DNA from: Litorilituus sp.
GTDB lineage: Bacteria > Pseudomonadota > Gammaproteobacteria > Enterobacterales > Alteromonadaceae
Assembly (NCBI GenBank): GCA_030754235.1
Contig: JASMAS010000066.1
Coordinates: forward strand, 1 to 64,000
Direction of reading: 5' to 3'
DNA: 64,000 nucleotides
The first letter of the stretch is position 1. Every line of letters starts with the position of its first letter. The position numbers and the translations under genes are program-made. This document shows positions 45,423 through 55,433 of the stretch, one piece after another. The notes under the pieces were generated by a model. It was not told the origin of the DNA and made no database searches. It worked only from the letters and a program-made list of their open reading frames with translations.

Positions 45423-46148
45423 CTAATTTTTTATACTCGCCACTTCGTGGTTTAATTGCTTGATTTTTTCTTCCATCAGTTGATATGCCTCATCAGTAAG
45501 AAGACGAATGCTGTTACGTGAGTTATCTTTTACATACATAGGCTCTAAAAACTCGATGATTATTTTACCATTATCCCAACGAGAAATATCTATGGTTTTA
45601 TCTTGACTGCTTCCACAAATTGGCACAATAGGAACATTGGCTTTTGCTGCGGTACGAAAAGCGCCCGTTTTAAAAGGCAGCAAGCCTTTTCCTCTACTAC
45701 GCGTACCCTCAGGAAAAATCCAAATAGATAACTTACTTTCAACAATTTTTTTAGCGGTTAAGCTAATAGTATCCATAGCTCTACTGGTATTTTTTCTATC
45801 AATTAAAATATTACCTGTTAACCAATACATTTGACCAAATAACGGGATCCACTTTAAGCTTTTTTTACCTACGCTAACGGTGCTTGGCTGAACGGCATTT
45901 GACATGGTAAAAAGATCATAGTTGTTTTGGTGATTGGCAATATAAACGACAGGCCCAATATTTTTTAATGACTCCGGTATTCTCACCTCAACGTCAAAGC
46001 CAAATATTTTACTTACTTTACCTAGATAGCGAGCGGTATGATGTACATTATTACGATGAAAAGGCCTTAATAAACAATAAAAACAAGATGAAAAACAAAC
46101 AAATATAAATGCAAATGACATTAATATTAAGCGGATTACAGCTAACAA
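45423..46148 (-). CDS. 1-acyl-sn-glycerol-3-phosphate acyltransferase (PlsC family)
   Basis: Membrane acyltransferase that makes phosphatidic acid from lysophosphatidic acid. It has 241 residues, with an N-terminal hydrophobic helix (about residues 4-28), the catalytic H-x4-D motif in ANHQNNYDLF (His73, Asp78) and the substrate motif FPEGTRSRG near residue 150. A third block, VPIVPICG, is also present. The likely start is TTG at 46148 with AGGAAA 8 bases upstream; the first ATG (46121) has no clear ribosome-binding site. It could be plsC or a second paralogue of it, so no symbol is given. Confidence 0.88.
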   Translation of the reverse strand: MLAVIRLILMSFAFIFVCFSSCFYCLLRPFHRNNVHHTARYLGKVSKIFGFDVEVRIPESLKNIGPVVYIANHQNNYDLFTMSNAVQPSTVSVGKKSLKWIPLFGQMYWLTGNILIDRKNTSRAMDTISLTAKKIVESKLSIWIFPEGTRSRGKGLLPFKTGAFRTAAKANVPIVPICGSSQDKTIDISRWDNGKIIIEFLEPMYVKDNSRNSIRLLTDEAYQLMEEKIKQLNHEVASIKN

Positions 46149-46369
46149 GGGGAGTTTCCTATAAAATTTTAAGAGGGCGAGTATATACTATTGCTTAGAC
46201 TACTTCTCTATTTTTATTTCTTACCTTAAATCAATAAATTAGTTATTTTATCAAAAAATTTTATTTTATTTACTCACTTTATTAGTTTTTTGCCTATAGT
46301 TAGTATCAAGCACTTGCTTATCAAAAATAAAAAATGAATAAGACATAATAACACTTATCAGGGATGCGT

Positions 46370-46942
46370 ATGAAACACTCAGTTTGCTTTTTAACTGTAG
46401 CTAGCCTTTTACTAGTTAACACTGCTTTTGCCGATAACAAAATTCCAGCTCACCATAGCTTTCTGTTAACAAACAATTATGACTCTATTAGAACAATTAG
46501 CTTAGATAATTTACCCAATACGTATAACGACACTTATTATGATCTCGTCCCGGCATTAGAAGCGGGCTTTGTTAAAGGGAAAATATCAATAAAAACAGGT
46601 AAAACAACGTCAGAAAATATAACAACATGGAGCAAATATTACCTGAATAGTGCAATAACCATACACCAAAATAAAGCTTTTAATTTATCGATAACCGCAA
46701 GCATTGAGCAATTCAAAGATTCACACTTAAACTTGCAAATTTCTCCCTTAACAGAAAGTCGCCAACCCGATAATGAAGCACAATTCAATTATAGTTATGG
46801 CGTCATGGGAAGCTATTCAATTAACTCGACATGGCATTTTTCAGGTGGGATTATTCACTCGTCAACAATAAATGAAGCAAACAACACGGCATGGCACACT
46901 AATAGCAGTATGGCATTAATTGGTACAACTTATTCCTTTTGA
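46370..46942 (+). CDS. Exported protein of unknown function, probably a small outer-membrane barrel
   Basis: The product of 190 residues has a clear signal peptide (MKHSVCFLTVASLLLVNTAFA). The rest is rich in Asn, Ser, Thr and aromatic residues in alternating patterns (for example YYDLVPALEAGFVKGKISIKTG and WHFSGGIIHSS) and ends in TTYSF, an aromatic C-terminus typical of outer-membrane beta-barrels. No family is recognised. ATG at 46370 has AGGG at 6 bases; an ATG two codons upstream abuts that AGGG and is less likely. It stands alone, divergent from the acyltransferase gene. Confidence 0.65.
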   Translation: MKHSVCFLTVASLLLVNTAFADNKIPAHHSFLLTNNYDSIRTISLDNLPNTYNDTYYDLVPALEAGFVKGKISIKTGKTTSENITTWSKYYLNSAITIHQNKAFNLSITASIEQFKDSHLNLQISPLTESRQPDNEAQFNYSYGVMGSYSINSTWHFSGGIIHSSTINEANNTAWHTNSSMALIGTTYSF

Positions 46943-47032
46943 AAGCTCAACGTCAAGGTATTACCAATTCAGATAGGGGTTATTACAAACATGCCAGATT
47001 GAACTTGGTGAACGTTACCAAGAACTCAGAAA

Positions 47033-47536
47033 TCAGGCATTAACAATCAAGTTGGACTTATTTAACAAATAGCGCAGTGCAGCTTCAGATAAGCAGCTTT
47101 TTGATAGATAACTTTTACCCTGACTTTTATCAAGAGTAAAAATTAGGATAATTCCTAATTCCGACTCTTGAATATCTGTAATATTGTGCCATAAAATTCT
47201 TCCTGTATGATAGAAAGATTCTGTCAAAACACCTTGTTCATCAATCGTAAGTGTGACTTCACTATTACTAGCTTTAGATAACATTTGTCTTATTACCCAC
47301 CAAGGTTGATGGTAATAAAGACTTACCGCTTCAAGCACGCCTAAAGCGATAACAAACCAAGCCGCATACGCATTTACCTGAGTAAAAAGTAAAATATATA
47401 AGCCAAATACCATTAAAATCCCTGCTTTTAAAAAAGCTTTTCTAGATCGATCAACAGTATTGGTCTGGCTATAGCATTCATTAAAATGAGATTTATTTAA
47501 AATAAATTTACTAGTAAAAGAGGCCTGGCAAGTCAT
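47033..47536 (-). CDS. Membrane protein with YcxB-like domain, function unknown
   Basis: A 167-residue protein with two adjacent transmembrane helices (about residues 35-55 and 57-75), then a soluble domain with WWVIRQMLS, VTLTIDEQGVLTESFYHTGRILWHNITDIQES and GIILIFTLDKSQGKSYLSKSCL. This matches in outline the YcxB-like C-terminal domain, in which a strand-rich domain follows a helix pair. The role of the family is unknown. No ribosome-binding site is obvious before the ATG. It has no operon partner. Confidence 0.65.
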   Translation of the reverse strand: MTCQASFTSKFILNKSHFNECYSQTNTVDRSRKAFLKAGILMVFGLYILLFTQVNAYAAWFVIALGVLEAVSLYYHQPWWVIRQMLSKASNSEVTLTIDEQGVLTESFYHTGRILWHNITDIQESELGIILIFTLDKSQGKSYLSKSCLSEAALRYLLNKSNLIVNA

Positions 47537-47977
47537 GTAAAGGAAACAGTAATAATAAAATAATAAAAAGCGAGTCTAACAGAAAATAATGGATAAAGTC
47601 ACTAAATCTAGGGGCTTCATTGTGGCTTAATCTTTAATCGTTAATGACTAACTCAAAAAGTAAACTGCACCTAAGACCACCTTGCTCATTCAAGCAGCTT
47701 AACGACGCTAAAACACTCCCCTAAAGAAGGTGGTATTGATGGCAATAGTGTTAATCCACATAAGCCTCTATTATACCATTAATCTTACTAACTATGTGAT
47801 CATGTCTACTTACTATAATCACCAACCATATCGTTATTAATTTTACAAGAACGCTACAAGGATATAGCTTATTAGAGAATGCTGGAGCACATTCTCTTGA
47901 ATAACCACTCTATTGAATCCATACCCTAGCTTTAAGTCTTTTAATTATTGTTAAGTAATGAATTAATGTACTTGATA
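47537..47977. other. Intergenic region with dispersed-repeat copy
   Basis: About 440 bases lie between the YcxB-like gene and the crotonase gene. The part next to the crotonase stop (47832-47970) is the second copy of the dispersed repeat. The rest has no open frame of interest and may be decayed DNA. Confidence 0.55.
47832..47970 (-). repeat. Dispersed repeat, copy B (about 139 bp)
   Basis: This is the reverse-complement match of 3892-4030. It contains a perfect 8-bp hairpin with 8-base loop, AGAGAATG (47874-47881) and CATTCTCT (47890-47897). In copy A the same hairpin is kept as a 6-bp stem with the same loop length. Copy B begins 8 bases after the crotonase stop. Confidence 0.6.
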
Positions 47978-48787
47978 TTAAAAGCTACTTCGGTCAATAA
48001 AACTTTTCTTATCTTGACCTTTAGATAAGCCATTTTTCATAGCAATACGCTGATTCTTTCGAAACAATAAACGTAGCTGCACCATTCGCTCCCAGAATAA
48101 CGCTGCACGAGTATCTTTTTTCCATGTTTTTTTATACAAATACTTCGTCGCAGCAATGGCATCAGGGCTTTGTTTAGCTATATCGTTAGCCAACTGCTGA
48201 GCCGTTTCTAAAGGAGAATCACTTACTTTTGATACCAAACCGTACTCAACAGCTTCACTGCCCGAAAAGAAACGACCTGTCATGGTCAATTCTTGAGCAA
48301 TATCCACTCGAGTCAAACGTGATATAGTTACCATACCACTCATGTCAGGAATAAGACCCCATTTCATTTCTAGAATAGATAAATTGGCACTGGGTGTGGC
48401 AATACGATAATCTGCCGCTAGTATTATTTGCATCCCTGCTCCAAAGCAGTTGCCATGAACAACAGCAATAACAGGAACAGGCAAGTCCCGCCACACAAGA
48501 GCGACACGTTGAAACATATTATCTTTACGCCAAGGTAACTTTATAAAGAACCTAGGTATAATTGAAGGACGTTTAGACACCGAGTTAAAATCTAATCCCG
48601 AGCAAAATGAAGCTCCTTTCCCTTGCAAAATAACACAGCGGATAGCGCGATCTTTTTTAATGCGTTTTGCCGTATTAATTAACTGCACTATCATGGCTTC
48701 ATCCACACCATTATGACATTCAGGACGATTTAATGACACGTAGGCAATACTATCTTCAATATGGAATGAAACTCTATTATCTGACAT
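47978..48787 (-). CDS. Enoyl-CoA hydratase/isomerase (crotonase) family protein
   Basis: Acyl-CoA-handling enzyme of 269 residues. The crotonase fold shows IAYVSLNRPECHNGVD, an oxyanion-hole segment GASFCSGLDFNSV, and VHGNCFGAGMQIILAADYRIA, followed by EMKWGLIPDMSGMVTI. At the usual second catalytic position the segment has PDMSGM, with an acidic residue as in dienoyl-CoA isomerases and some hydratases. Exact substrate cannot be told from the sequence. The gene stands alone and is divergent from nagB. Confidence 0.85.
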   Translation of the reverse strand: MSDNRVSFHIEDSIAYVSLNRPECHNGVDEAMIVQLINTAKRIKKDRAIRCVILQGKGASFCSGLDFNSVSKRPSIIPRFFIKLPWRKDNMFQRVALVWRDLPVPVIAVVHGNCFGAGMQIILAADYRIATPSANLSILEMKWGLIPDMSGMVTISRLTRVDIAQELTMTGRFFSGSEAVEYGLVSKVSDSPLETAQQLANDIAKQSPDAIAATKYLYKKTWKKDTRAALFWERMVQLRLLFRKNQRIAMKNGLSKGQDKKSFIDRSSF

Positions 48788-49082
48788 AAGATTATTTTAG
48801 TAAGTTAACATGATTTTTCTTAGTGTCGCACACTTAAACTGGTATAACCAGCTAGACAATGAATTTTCCCACTACATAGTAATTCTTAGATCAAAAAAAC
48901 TTAACATGTAAAACTTTATCCAATATCCCTTTCTGTTTGTGGTAAACTTACCAAACGCACCTAGATTAATGTCATTGCAAAATAAAAGCCAAAGGCAAAA
49001 ATAAAATAGCAAGCAATGATTTCTGTTCCCATATAGGAAATATCCTATAGGGATAATAGTTTAATTTTTCTAAGGAAAAAAC
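48788..49082. promoter_or_regulatory. nagB upstream region with two palindromes, no NagR site
   Basis: Two inverted repeats lie before nagB: TGGTAAACTTACCA (48940-48953) and TATAGGA-AATA-TCCTATA (49032-49049), the latter about 33 bases before the ATG. The NagR core TGACA-n4-TGTCA is absent. AAGGA precedes the nagB ATG. No function is known for either repeat. Confidence 0.45.
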
Positions 49083-49889
49083 ATGCAAATTATTATTTTT
49101 GATGATGCGCAACAAGTTGCCTCAAATGCTGCCGAATGGGTGGCAGAGTTAATAAATAAAAAAACGAATCCAGTACTGGGTTTAGCAACAGGTAGTACAC
49201 CAATTAGCCTTTATAAGCAGTTAGTTACCAAGTATCAAACAGGTCAACTGAGCTTTAAAAACACCTCCTGTTTTAATTTAGATGAATACTTAGGCATTGA
49301 TGAAGGAAACCCGCAAAGTTATCGCCACTTCATGAATGATAATTTATTCAATCATGTTGATATTGATAAAGGCAATACGTTCTTGCCTACCTGTGCACAG
49401 GGCCAAAACCCAAGAGAGCAAGGCTTAGCCTATGAAGAAAAGATAAAGTACTCAGGTGGCATTGATCTACAAATACTAGGTATTGGTGCTAATGGTCATA
49501 TTGGTTTTAATGAGCCAACATCAAGCCTAGCCTCACGTACCCGCATAAAAACACTCACTCAGCAAACGTTATCAGACAATTCTCGCTTGTTTGACAAAGA
49601 TGAATTTCAGCCTACACTTGCTATGACTATGGGCATTGGCACAATTCTAGATGCTAGATATGTTTTATTAATGGCCACGGGCAAAAGTAAAGCTAAAGCC
49701 GTCCAAGACATGGTTACCGGCCCCCTTTCATCAATGTGCCCTGCGTCAGCGTTACAAATGCATGAAAATGCAATAATATTGCTTGATAAAGCAGCCGCTA
49801 GTCAACTAGAAGATCAAAACTATTATCAGTGGGCAAATGTTCAAAATCTAAAAATCAATCAAGAGTTTGGCTTATACCATAACTATTGA
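49083..49889 (+). CDS. nagB: Glucosamine-6-phosphate deaminase
   Basis: Converts glucosamine-6-phosphate to fructose-6-phosphate and ammonia, the last dedicated step of GlcNAc breakdown. It has 268 residues. Phosphate loop is LATGSTP, the catalytic Asp67 is in FNLDEYLGI (Asp72 in E. coli), and His139 and Glu144 are in GIGANGHIGFNEP (His143 and Glu148 in E. coli). TMGIGTIL and the LMATGKSKAKAV segment follow. It is complete and of the NagB type rather than the SIS-domain type. It lies about 10 kb from the other nag genes and has no NagR site. A strong terminator follows. Confidence 0.96.
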   Translation: MQIIIFDDAQQVASNAAEWVAELINKKTNPVLGLATGSTPISLYKQLVTKYQTGQLSFKNTSCFNLDEYLGIDEGNPQSYRHFMNDNLFNHVDIDKGNTFLPTCAQGQNPREQGLAYEEKIKYSGGIDLQILGIGANGHIGFNEPTSSLASRTRIKTLTQQTLSDNSRLFDKDEFQPTLAMTMGIGTILDARYVLLMATGKSKAKAVQDMVTGPLSSMCPASALQMHENAIILLDKAAASQLEDQNYYQWANVQNLKINQEFGLYHNY

Positions 49890-49903
49890 ATATAAATAAT
49901 GAT

Positions 49904-49929
49904 AAAACCGGCTTACTTGCCGGTTTTTT
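49904..49929 (+). terminator. Terminator of nagB
   Basis: AAAACCGGC pairs with GCCGGTTTT around a 6-base loop (TTACTT) and continues into TTTTATTTTT. It lies 14 bases after the nagB stop and converges with thyA. Confidence 0.88.
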
Positions 49930-49944
49930 ATTTTTAAGAGAAAG

Positions 49945-50796
49945 CTAAACCGCAAATGGATATTTAATCGCCGCATGGCATTGGTAGCCTTCTACTTTAA
50001 AATCATCCATAGTTACCCATGTTTCTAAGTCTTTTAGACTCTTGATTTCGGGGTTAATAAGCAATTTTGGTAATGGCAGCGGTTCACGTTTTAGTTGTAC
50101 ATCAACCATTAAAGGTAATTGATCTTCATAAATATGTGCATTAACAATTTTATGATATGCCCTGCCTGGTTTAAGGCCTGTAATTTGTGCCATGATGGCT
50201 AAAAAGAAGAAAACCTGAATTTGATTAAAATTCAAACCTAAAGGAACATCACATGAACGCTGGAAGCTAGTTAAATATAAGGTGTTATCTAAAATAGAAA
50301 AATTATGAGTATGCATACATGGACGCAAACAGCCCATATGGAACTCACCTGGGTTATAAAATGTCATGATTTCAGCACGATCATCAATACCTTGACTTAA
50401 GTTATCAACAATCTTTTGCAGCTGGTCAATAGTCCCGCCACCGGATTTTGTCCAAGCACGTCCTTGGATACCATATACACGCCCCATGTCATCTTCACCT
50501 TTACGATGAGGATTACTTAGCCATGCATCATTTAAATTAGCATTAGCATCCCATGTTTTAGTGCCTAGCTTTCGAAAATCAGCGGCATTATCATAACCAC
50601 GAATATAACCAATAAATTCTGCGATGGCTGATTTAAAGTAACTTTTACGAGTAGTGATCATAGGAAATTCATTATTCGCTACATTATACTCAAGTGATGC
50701 ATCTATAACGGTTAAACAGCGTTTACCTGTGCGCTTATTTTCTATCCAAGTGCCCTGGTCTACAATACGTTGACATAAATCTAAATAAGCGCGCAT
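49945..50796 (-). CDS. thyA: Thymidylate synthase
   Basis: Makes dTMP from dUMP with methylene-THF, which links it to folD. It has 283 residues, longer than E. coli ThyA (264) but like those of Shewanella and Vibrio. Motifs are [24 protein letters not shown], the nucleophile Cys160 in [27 protein letters not shown] and [10 protein letters not shown]. Its ATG overlaps the lgt stop by one base. It is the last gene of rppH-ptsP-tauE-lgt-thyA and converges with nagB. Confidence 0.95.
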   Translation of the reverse strand: MRAYLDLCQRIVDQGTWIENKRTGKRCLTVIDASLEYNVANNEFPMITTRKSYFKSAIAEFIGYIRGYDNAADFRKLGTKTWDANANLNDAWLSNPHRKGEDDMGRVYGIQGRAWTKSGGGTIDQLQKIVDNLSQGIDDRAEIMTFYNPGEFHMGCLRPCMHTHNFSILDNTLYLTSFQRSCDVPLGLNFNQIQVFFFLAIMAQITGLKPGRAYHKIVNAHIYEDQLPLMVDVQLKREPLPLPKLLINPEIKSLKDLETWVTMDDFKVEGYQCHAAIKYPFAV

Positions 50797-51668
50797 TATG
50801 CTTTACCCCTTACTTTTTCTTTGTTTGATTTAGCTGATTTAATAGACTTAGTTGAATGCTTATTAATCGCCATTTTAGCTTGGCTAAGATAACCTAAATA
50901 AATAATCAAAATACCAACCAAAATCATCGGTATACTCAAAATTTGTCCTTTAGATACCAACGAAAAATACAAGCCTAAATGAGCATCTGGCTCTCTAAAG
51001 AATTCAACAAAAGATCTGAAAATACCATAACCAATTAAAAAACTTCCCGAGGCTAAGCCTAATGTTCTTGGTTTACGGGTAATGATATACAAAATAGCAA
51101 ACAATACTATTCCTTCTAGAAAAAATTCATAGAGCTGCGAAGGGTGACGAGGAAGCTGTAAGGGATCTGTTGGAAATACCATAGCCCAAGGAACATCTGT
51201 TTGTCGTCCCCATAATTCGGCATTGATAAAGTTGCCTAAACGCCCCATTCCTAAGCCTATAGGCACTAGGGGTGCAACAAAATCGCCAACAGATAAAAAT
51301 GATTTATTACTCTTTCTCGCAAAAAAATAAACAGCGATAATAACCCCTATCAACCCCCCGTGAAATGACATACCTCCTTGCCAAATTTGGAAAAGATACA
51401 AAGGGTCTGCCAAAAAATAATCAAATTGATAAAAAAGCACATAACCAATTCGTCCACCTAAAATAACCCCTAAAAATCCATAAAATAATAAGTCACTGAC
51501 TTGGTCTCTCGTCCAAACGCCTTCACTTTTATCAGCGGCTTTATTAGCAATAAACATGGCGGCAACAAAGCCAATCAAATACATAAAGCCATACCAACGC
51601 AAAGCGATGGGACCAAGGTTAAAGATTATTGGGTCGATAATGGGAAACTGTAAAAATTGTTCTGTCAT
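50796..51668 (-). CDS. lgt: Prolipoprotein diacylglyceryl transferase
   Basis: Seven-helix inner-membrane enzyme that attaches diacylglycerol to the lipobox Cys of prolipoproteins. It has 290 residues. Motifs are [27 protein letters not shown], the signature [15 protein letters not shown] and [13 protein letters not shown]. The C-terminus carries an extra Lys-rich tail ([18 protein letters not shown]). It lies between a TauE/SafE gene and thyA, the common lgt-thyA pairing. Confidence 0.96.
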   Translation of the reverse strand: MTEQFLQFPIIDPIIFNLGPIALRWYGFMYLIGFVAAMFIANKAADKSEGVWTRDQVSDLLFYGFLGVILGGRIGYVLFYQFDYFLADPLYLFQIWQGGMSFHGGLIGVIIAVYFFARKSNKSFLSVGDFVAPLVPIGLGMGRLGNFINAELWGRQTDVPWAMVFPTDPLQLPRHPSQLYEFFLEGIVLFAILYIITRKPRTLGLASGSFLIGYGIFRSFVEFFREPDAHLGLYFSLVSKGQILSIPMILVGILIIYLGYLSQAKMAINKHSTKSIKSAKSNKEKVRGKA

Positions 51669-51695
51669 TTTTTATCCATGGTATATAGGAAATTA

Positions 51696-52502
51696 TTAAG
51701 TAAAGATCATTTTCATTGCGACTAAAATAAGGAACACTGCAAAGCACTTTTTTAATGTTTGCACAGGTAATTTAGCCGCAAATTTTACGCCAACAGGCGC
51801 AAATAAAGAGGAGGTCATAACCAGCCCCAATAGGGCAGGTAAATAGACATAGCCTAAACTCCAATGGGGTAATAGCTGATTATCAAGTCCAGAAAGAATA
51901 TAACCAAAAGAGCCAAATAAAGCGACCATTACGCCGCAAACTGTTGCTATACCAATACCGTGTCGTAACGGTATACCAAAATAGGTTAAAACGGGCACCA
52001 AAATAGCACCACCTGCCATTCCCATGAGACTAGCAACAACTCCTGTTACAAAACTAATCGCCTGTAATTTGATTTGTGAGGGTAACTGACGTGAACGCTT
52101 TGAACGAATAGAAAATAACATGTACGAAGCGAGTATCATTACCGCAACAGCGAAGAAATTGGTTAATGCTTTTGCTGAAAGTAAGTCCGCAATAAAAGCA
52201 CCAAGCAAAGCTCCTAGAGCAACCAATATCATTAATGGTTTTGCAAGCTGCCATGGAATATTATTATTTTTATGATGAGCTAAAGCCGCACTGGATGAAG
52301 TCATCACAATGGCAGCTAATGAGGTTGCTAATGCCATAGGCATAATTACCTCATTACTTAATACACCACTTTCTACCACTAAGGTTGGCAGTAAATAAAC
52401 CAAAGCAGGCACAACGATTAAGCCACCACCAATACCGAGTAACCCGGCAAGAAAGCCAACTATAGCACCAAGAAGGATACAACTCATCAGAATAAACAAC
52501 AT
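51696..52502 (-). CDS. TauE/SafE-family membrane transporter
   Basis: Sulfite/organosulfur-exporter-like permease of 268 residues with eight or so helices. Two repeats each have a Gly-rich motif, GFLAGLLGIGGGLIVVPALVYLL and VASLMGMAGGAILVPVLTYFG, typical of the family. Substrate is unknown. ATG at 52502 overlaps nothing essential: ptsP ends at 52507. The frame is open 16 codons further, but that part overlaps ptsP, and the preferred ATG follows AGGA. It sits in the rppH-ptsP-tauE-lgt-thyA block, as in many relatives. Confidence 0.88.
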   Translation of the reverse strand: MLFILMSCILLGAIVGFLAGLLGIGGGLIVVPALVYLLPTLVVESGVLSNEVIMPMALATSLAAIVMTSSSAALAHHKNNNIPWQLAKPLMILVALGALLGAFIADLLSAKALTNFFAVAVMILASYMLFSIRSKRSRQLPSQIKLQAISFVTGVVASLMGMAGGAILVPVLTYFGIPLRHGIGIATVCGVMVALFGSFGYILSGLDNQLLPHWSLGYVYLPALLGLVMTSSLFAPVGVKFAAKLPVQTLKKCFAVFLILVAMKMIFT

Positions 52503-52506
52503 AATT

Positions 52507-54828
52507 CTACATTCCTGCGCGGATGAAACCACCCAACCCCAATAGTTCAAGCTGCTCGTTTAAATAGCTATGTACTTGTTTAGCAGTAGTTAATTTTAAG
52601 GTATGAGATAAGATAATTTTTGCTCTTTGAAAGTCAACATGGCGAATAACCCACTTAATTCGCGCTATATTATGCCCATTCATGCTCAGTTTATCAAAGC
52701 CCATCGCTAATAATAATATCGCTCCTGCGGGTTCTCCGGCTAATTCACCACATAGACTTAAGGGCACTAGGTACTTTACTGATTGTTGCGCAATGGTGTT
52801 TAGGGCACGTAAAACCGAGGGATGATAAGCATCATGTAGGCTAGCAACTTGTGCATTATTACGATCAACGGCTAATAAATATTGTGTTAAATCATTACTA
52901 CCTACAGAGAAAAAATCTACACGTTGTGCCAACTCTTCTAATTGAAAAATGACTGAAGGCACTTCAAGCATAATACCAATTTTAGGTCGCACCAAGAGGT
53001 CAGCAGGTATTCTTTCTTTTTGTTTTAGCTTTGCAGTAGAGTTTAATTCACTAGCAAGCTCAGCTTTTACTTCAAAATAAGCTTGATTGATGAGTCGAAC
53101 TGCCTCATCAACTTCACTAACATTAGAAATCATGGGTAGCATAATTTCTAAGTTTTTGTGCTCTTGATTAGCTCTCAACATCGCACGAACTTGCACTAAA
53201 AAAATTTCAGGATGATCCAAGGTTATTCTAATACCTCGCCAACCTAAAAATGGATTATCTTCATCAATAGGGAAGTAAGGTAAAGATTTATCGCCTCCTA
53301 CATCTAAGGTACGCATAGTCACTGATTTTTTGGGAAAATCTGACAACAGCTTTTCATACAACTGTGTTTGCTCCTGTTCAGAAGGAAAACAATGGCGATT
53401 CATAAAAGGCACTTCTGTGCGATATAAGCCAATACCCAGCGCAGATAAGACATTTGGGCAGTCAAAACTTGCCGATAAACCTGCATTTAATTGTAATTCT
53501 ATAACACGACCATCAGGCGTAATGGTTGGTAGGTGAATTTCAGATAACACTTTTTCTGTTAATGCATTCTCTTGGGCAATTAAATACTGATATTCACGTA
53601 AAAGTGCATCATCGGGGTTAATAAATAACTCTCCGCTGTAACCGTCAACAATAGCCTGTTGTTGATCAAGTTGGGCAATGGGTATTGCACTCACCCCCAT
53701 CACTGCAGGTATTTCAAGGGCATGAGCTAAAATAGCCGCATGTGAATTAGCAGAACCCGATAAAGAAATAATGCCTTGTAATCCTTTATGCTGGTACTCA
53801 GCTAGCATAGAAGCACTGACGTCTTCTGCTAATAATATAAATGCCTTAGGGAAAACTAACTGCTCAGTTTTTTGTTTCTGAAAATTAAATAATAAGCGAT
53901 TACCTAAATCACGGATATCACTAACACGCTCTTGTAAATAGCTATCATCTATGGCTTCAAACTGAATCACATAGTGCTCTATCACTAATTTAAGCGCACT
54001 TTCAGCCTGCCAGCCTAATTTGATTTTTTTGATCACTTCTTGTTTAATATCAGCCTGAGTGAGCAACTGCTTATAAACATCAAAAATAGCTAAACTTTCA
54101 TCGTTTACAAGGGTGCTTAATTTGTTGCTTAACAACTCAAAATCGGTAATCGTTTTGGTTAGCGCTAATTCAAAGCGTTGTATTTGTTCTGCTTGCTCAC
54201 TACCTGTGGCTTTTTTCAACGCTACGATTGAAATGTCAGCTTTAGGGTGAAAAGCCACAATTTGACTAATAGCGACACCAGGAGATCCCGCAATTCCTAC
54301 AAGCTGCTTAACGGCACAGCTCTTTTCTGGCTCTTGGTTAAGTAAATTTTTCACTTCTGCAGCGGCTAATGCCGTTGCTAATTGTGCAGAGAGTGTCACT
54401 AAAAAGGCTTCTTCATTTTCGGTAAAACTTCGCGCTTTTTTTTGTTGGATAGAGAGAATGCCTATGACTTTTCGTCGATGAATGATCGGGGTTCCTAAAA
54501 AAGCATTAAATGCTTCTTCTTTAACTTCTGGAGCATGCACATAATGCTGATGCAGCTGAGCGTTAGCAATATTTATTGGCTCTTCTCTTTGGCCCACTAA
54601 ACCAACCAAGCCTTCAGTAAAACCAATCGTTGTTTGCCCTAAAGAGTTTAACGCTAAGCCATCCGATGCCATGAGTAAAAAGTGTTGCTGAGTATAATCA
54701 GCGAGATAAATAGAGCAGCAATCGGTATTTAGCGTATTTTTTATTTGGCTAACCATACGTGCTAATGCACTGTGTAACTGTGTCTCTTTACTAAACTCTA
54801 AGACAATATGGCGTAGCGTGGTTAGCAT
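52507..54828 (-). CDS. ptsP: Phosphoenolpyruvate-protein phosphotransferase PtsP (EI-Ntr)
   Basis: First enzyme of the nitrogen-related phosphotransferase chain, which passes phosphate from PEP to NPr and then EIIA-Ntr. It has 773 residues. An N-terminal GAF domain (about residues 1-160) contains DCCSIYLADYTQQHFLLMASDGLA. The HPr-binding domain follows, then the phospho-His in SGSANSHAAILAHALEIPAVMG. The PEP-binding barrel has RTLDVGGDK, FLGWRGIR, GIMLEVPSV, FSVGSNDLTQYLLAVDRNN and LCGELAG. All expected motifs are seen. It lies 77 bases after rppH, with a weak terminator between. Confidence 0.95.
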   Translation of the reverse strand: MLTTLRHIVLEFSKETQLHSALARMVSQIKNTLNTDCCSIYLADYTQQHFLLMASDGLALNSLGQTTIGFTEGLVGLVGQREEPINIANAQLHQHYVHAPEVKEEAFNAFLGTPIIHRRKVIGILSIQQKKARSFTENEEAFLVTLSAQLATALAAAEVKNLLNQEPEKSCAVKQLVGIAGSPGVAISQIVAFHPKADISIVALKKATGSEQAEQIQRFELALTKTITDFELLSNKLSTLVNDESLAIFDVYKQLLTQADIKQEVIKKIKLGWQAESALKLVIEHYVIQFEAIDDSYLQERVSDIRDLGNRLLFNFQKQKTEQLVFPKAFILLAEDVSASMLAEYQHKGLQGIISLSGSANSHAAILAHALEIPAVMGVSAIPIAQLDQQQAIVDGYSGELFINPDDALLREYQYLIAQENALTEKVLSEIHLPTITPDGRVIELQLNAGLSASFDCPNVLSALGIGLYRTEVPFMNRHCFPSEQEQTQLYEKLLSDFPKKSVTMRTLDVGGDKSLPYFPIDEDNPFLGWRGIRITLDHPEIFLVQVRAMLRANQEHKNLEIMLPMISNVSEVDEAVRLINQAYFEVKAELASELNSTAKLKQKERIPADLLVRPKIGIMLEVPSVIFQLEELAQRVDFFSVGSNDLTQYLLAVDRNNAQVASLHDAYHPSVLRALNTIAQQSVKYLVPLSLCGELAGEPAGAILLLAMGFDKLSMNGHNIARIKWVIRHVDFQRAKIILSHTLKLTTAKQVHSYLNEQLELLGLGGFIRAGM

Positions 54829-54858
54829 AGCATCCTTATTTTCATGTTATTAAAATAA

Positions 54859-54884
54859 AATGACCCACAATAAAGTAGGTCATT
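54859..54884 (-). terminator. Possible terminator between rppH and ptsP
   Basis: On the minus strand, AATGACC pairs with GGTCATT around a 12-base loop and is followed by TTATTTTAAT. The stem is short, so read-through into ptsP is likely. Confidence 0.55.
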
Positions 54885-54905
54885 AGTAACAAATCATAGT
54901 AATAA

Positions 54906-55433
54906 TTAAGCCCGACGTTTACGCTTATTCTGTCGTCTTTCGGGACGCTTCTCATAAGCAAAAGATAATGCTTGCGCAGCAAATTCTTTCATCACTTTAC
55001 GATAAACATCACGTTTAAATGACACCACTTGTCTCACTGGATACCAGTAACTTACCCATCGCCAATCATCAAACTCAGGATGTGAGCTATGGAGTAAATC
55101 TACAGACGATTCAGGCGAGGTTAATTGTAATAAAAACCACTTCTGTTTTTGTCCAATACAAACAGGTTTACTGTCATGCCTAATATAACGCTTTGGTAAT
55201 TTATATTTTAGCCAATGCCTAGTTGAAGCAACAACTTTTACATGCTCAGGTTTTAAGCCAACTTCTTCATGTAACTCTCGATACATGGTCTGCTCTGCTG
55301 TTTCGCCATCATCAACACCACCTTGTGGAAATTGCCATGAATGTTGTCCAAACCGTCTTGCCCAAAATACTTGTCCCCTGTTATTAATTATTACTATGCC
55401 GACATTGGCTCGATAGCCTTCGGCATCGATCAC
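54906..55433 (-). CDS. rppH: RNA pyrophosphohydrolase RppH
   Basis: Nudix hydrolase that removes pyrophosphate from the 5' end of mRNA, opening it to RNase E decay. It has 175 residues. The core begins [15 protein letters not shown], the Nudix box is [23 protein letters not shown], and [16 protein letters not shown] and [22 protein letters not shown] are diagnostic. The start is GTG at 55433: AGGAG lies 5 bases upstream and this gives the usual N-terminus. An open frame continues 29 codons upstream, but the product there matches nothing in the family. It is divergent from mutH, the common arrangement. A basic tail ([13 protein letters not shown]) ends it. Confidence 0.94.
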   Translation of the reverse strand: MIDAEGYRANVGIVIINNRGQVFWARRFGQHSWQFPQGGVDDGETAEQTMYRELHEEVGLKPEHVKVVASTRHWLKYKLPKRYIRHDSKPVCIGQKQKWFLLQLTSPESSVDLLHSSHPEFDDWRWVSYWYPVRQVVSFKRDVYRKVMKEFAAQALSFAYEKRPERRQNKRKRRA

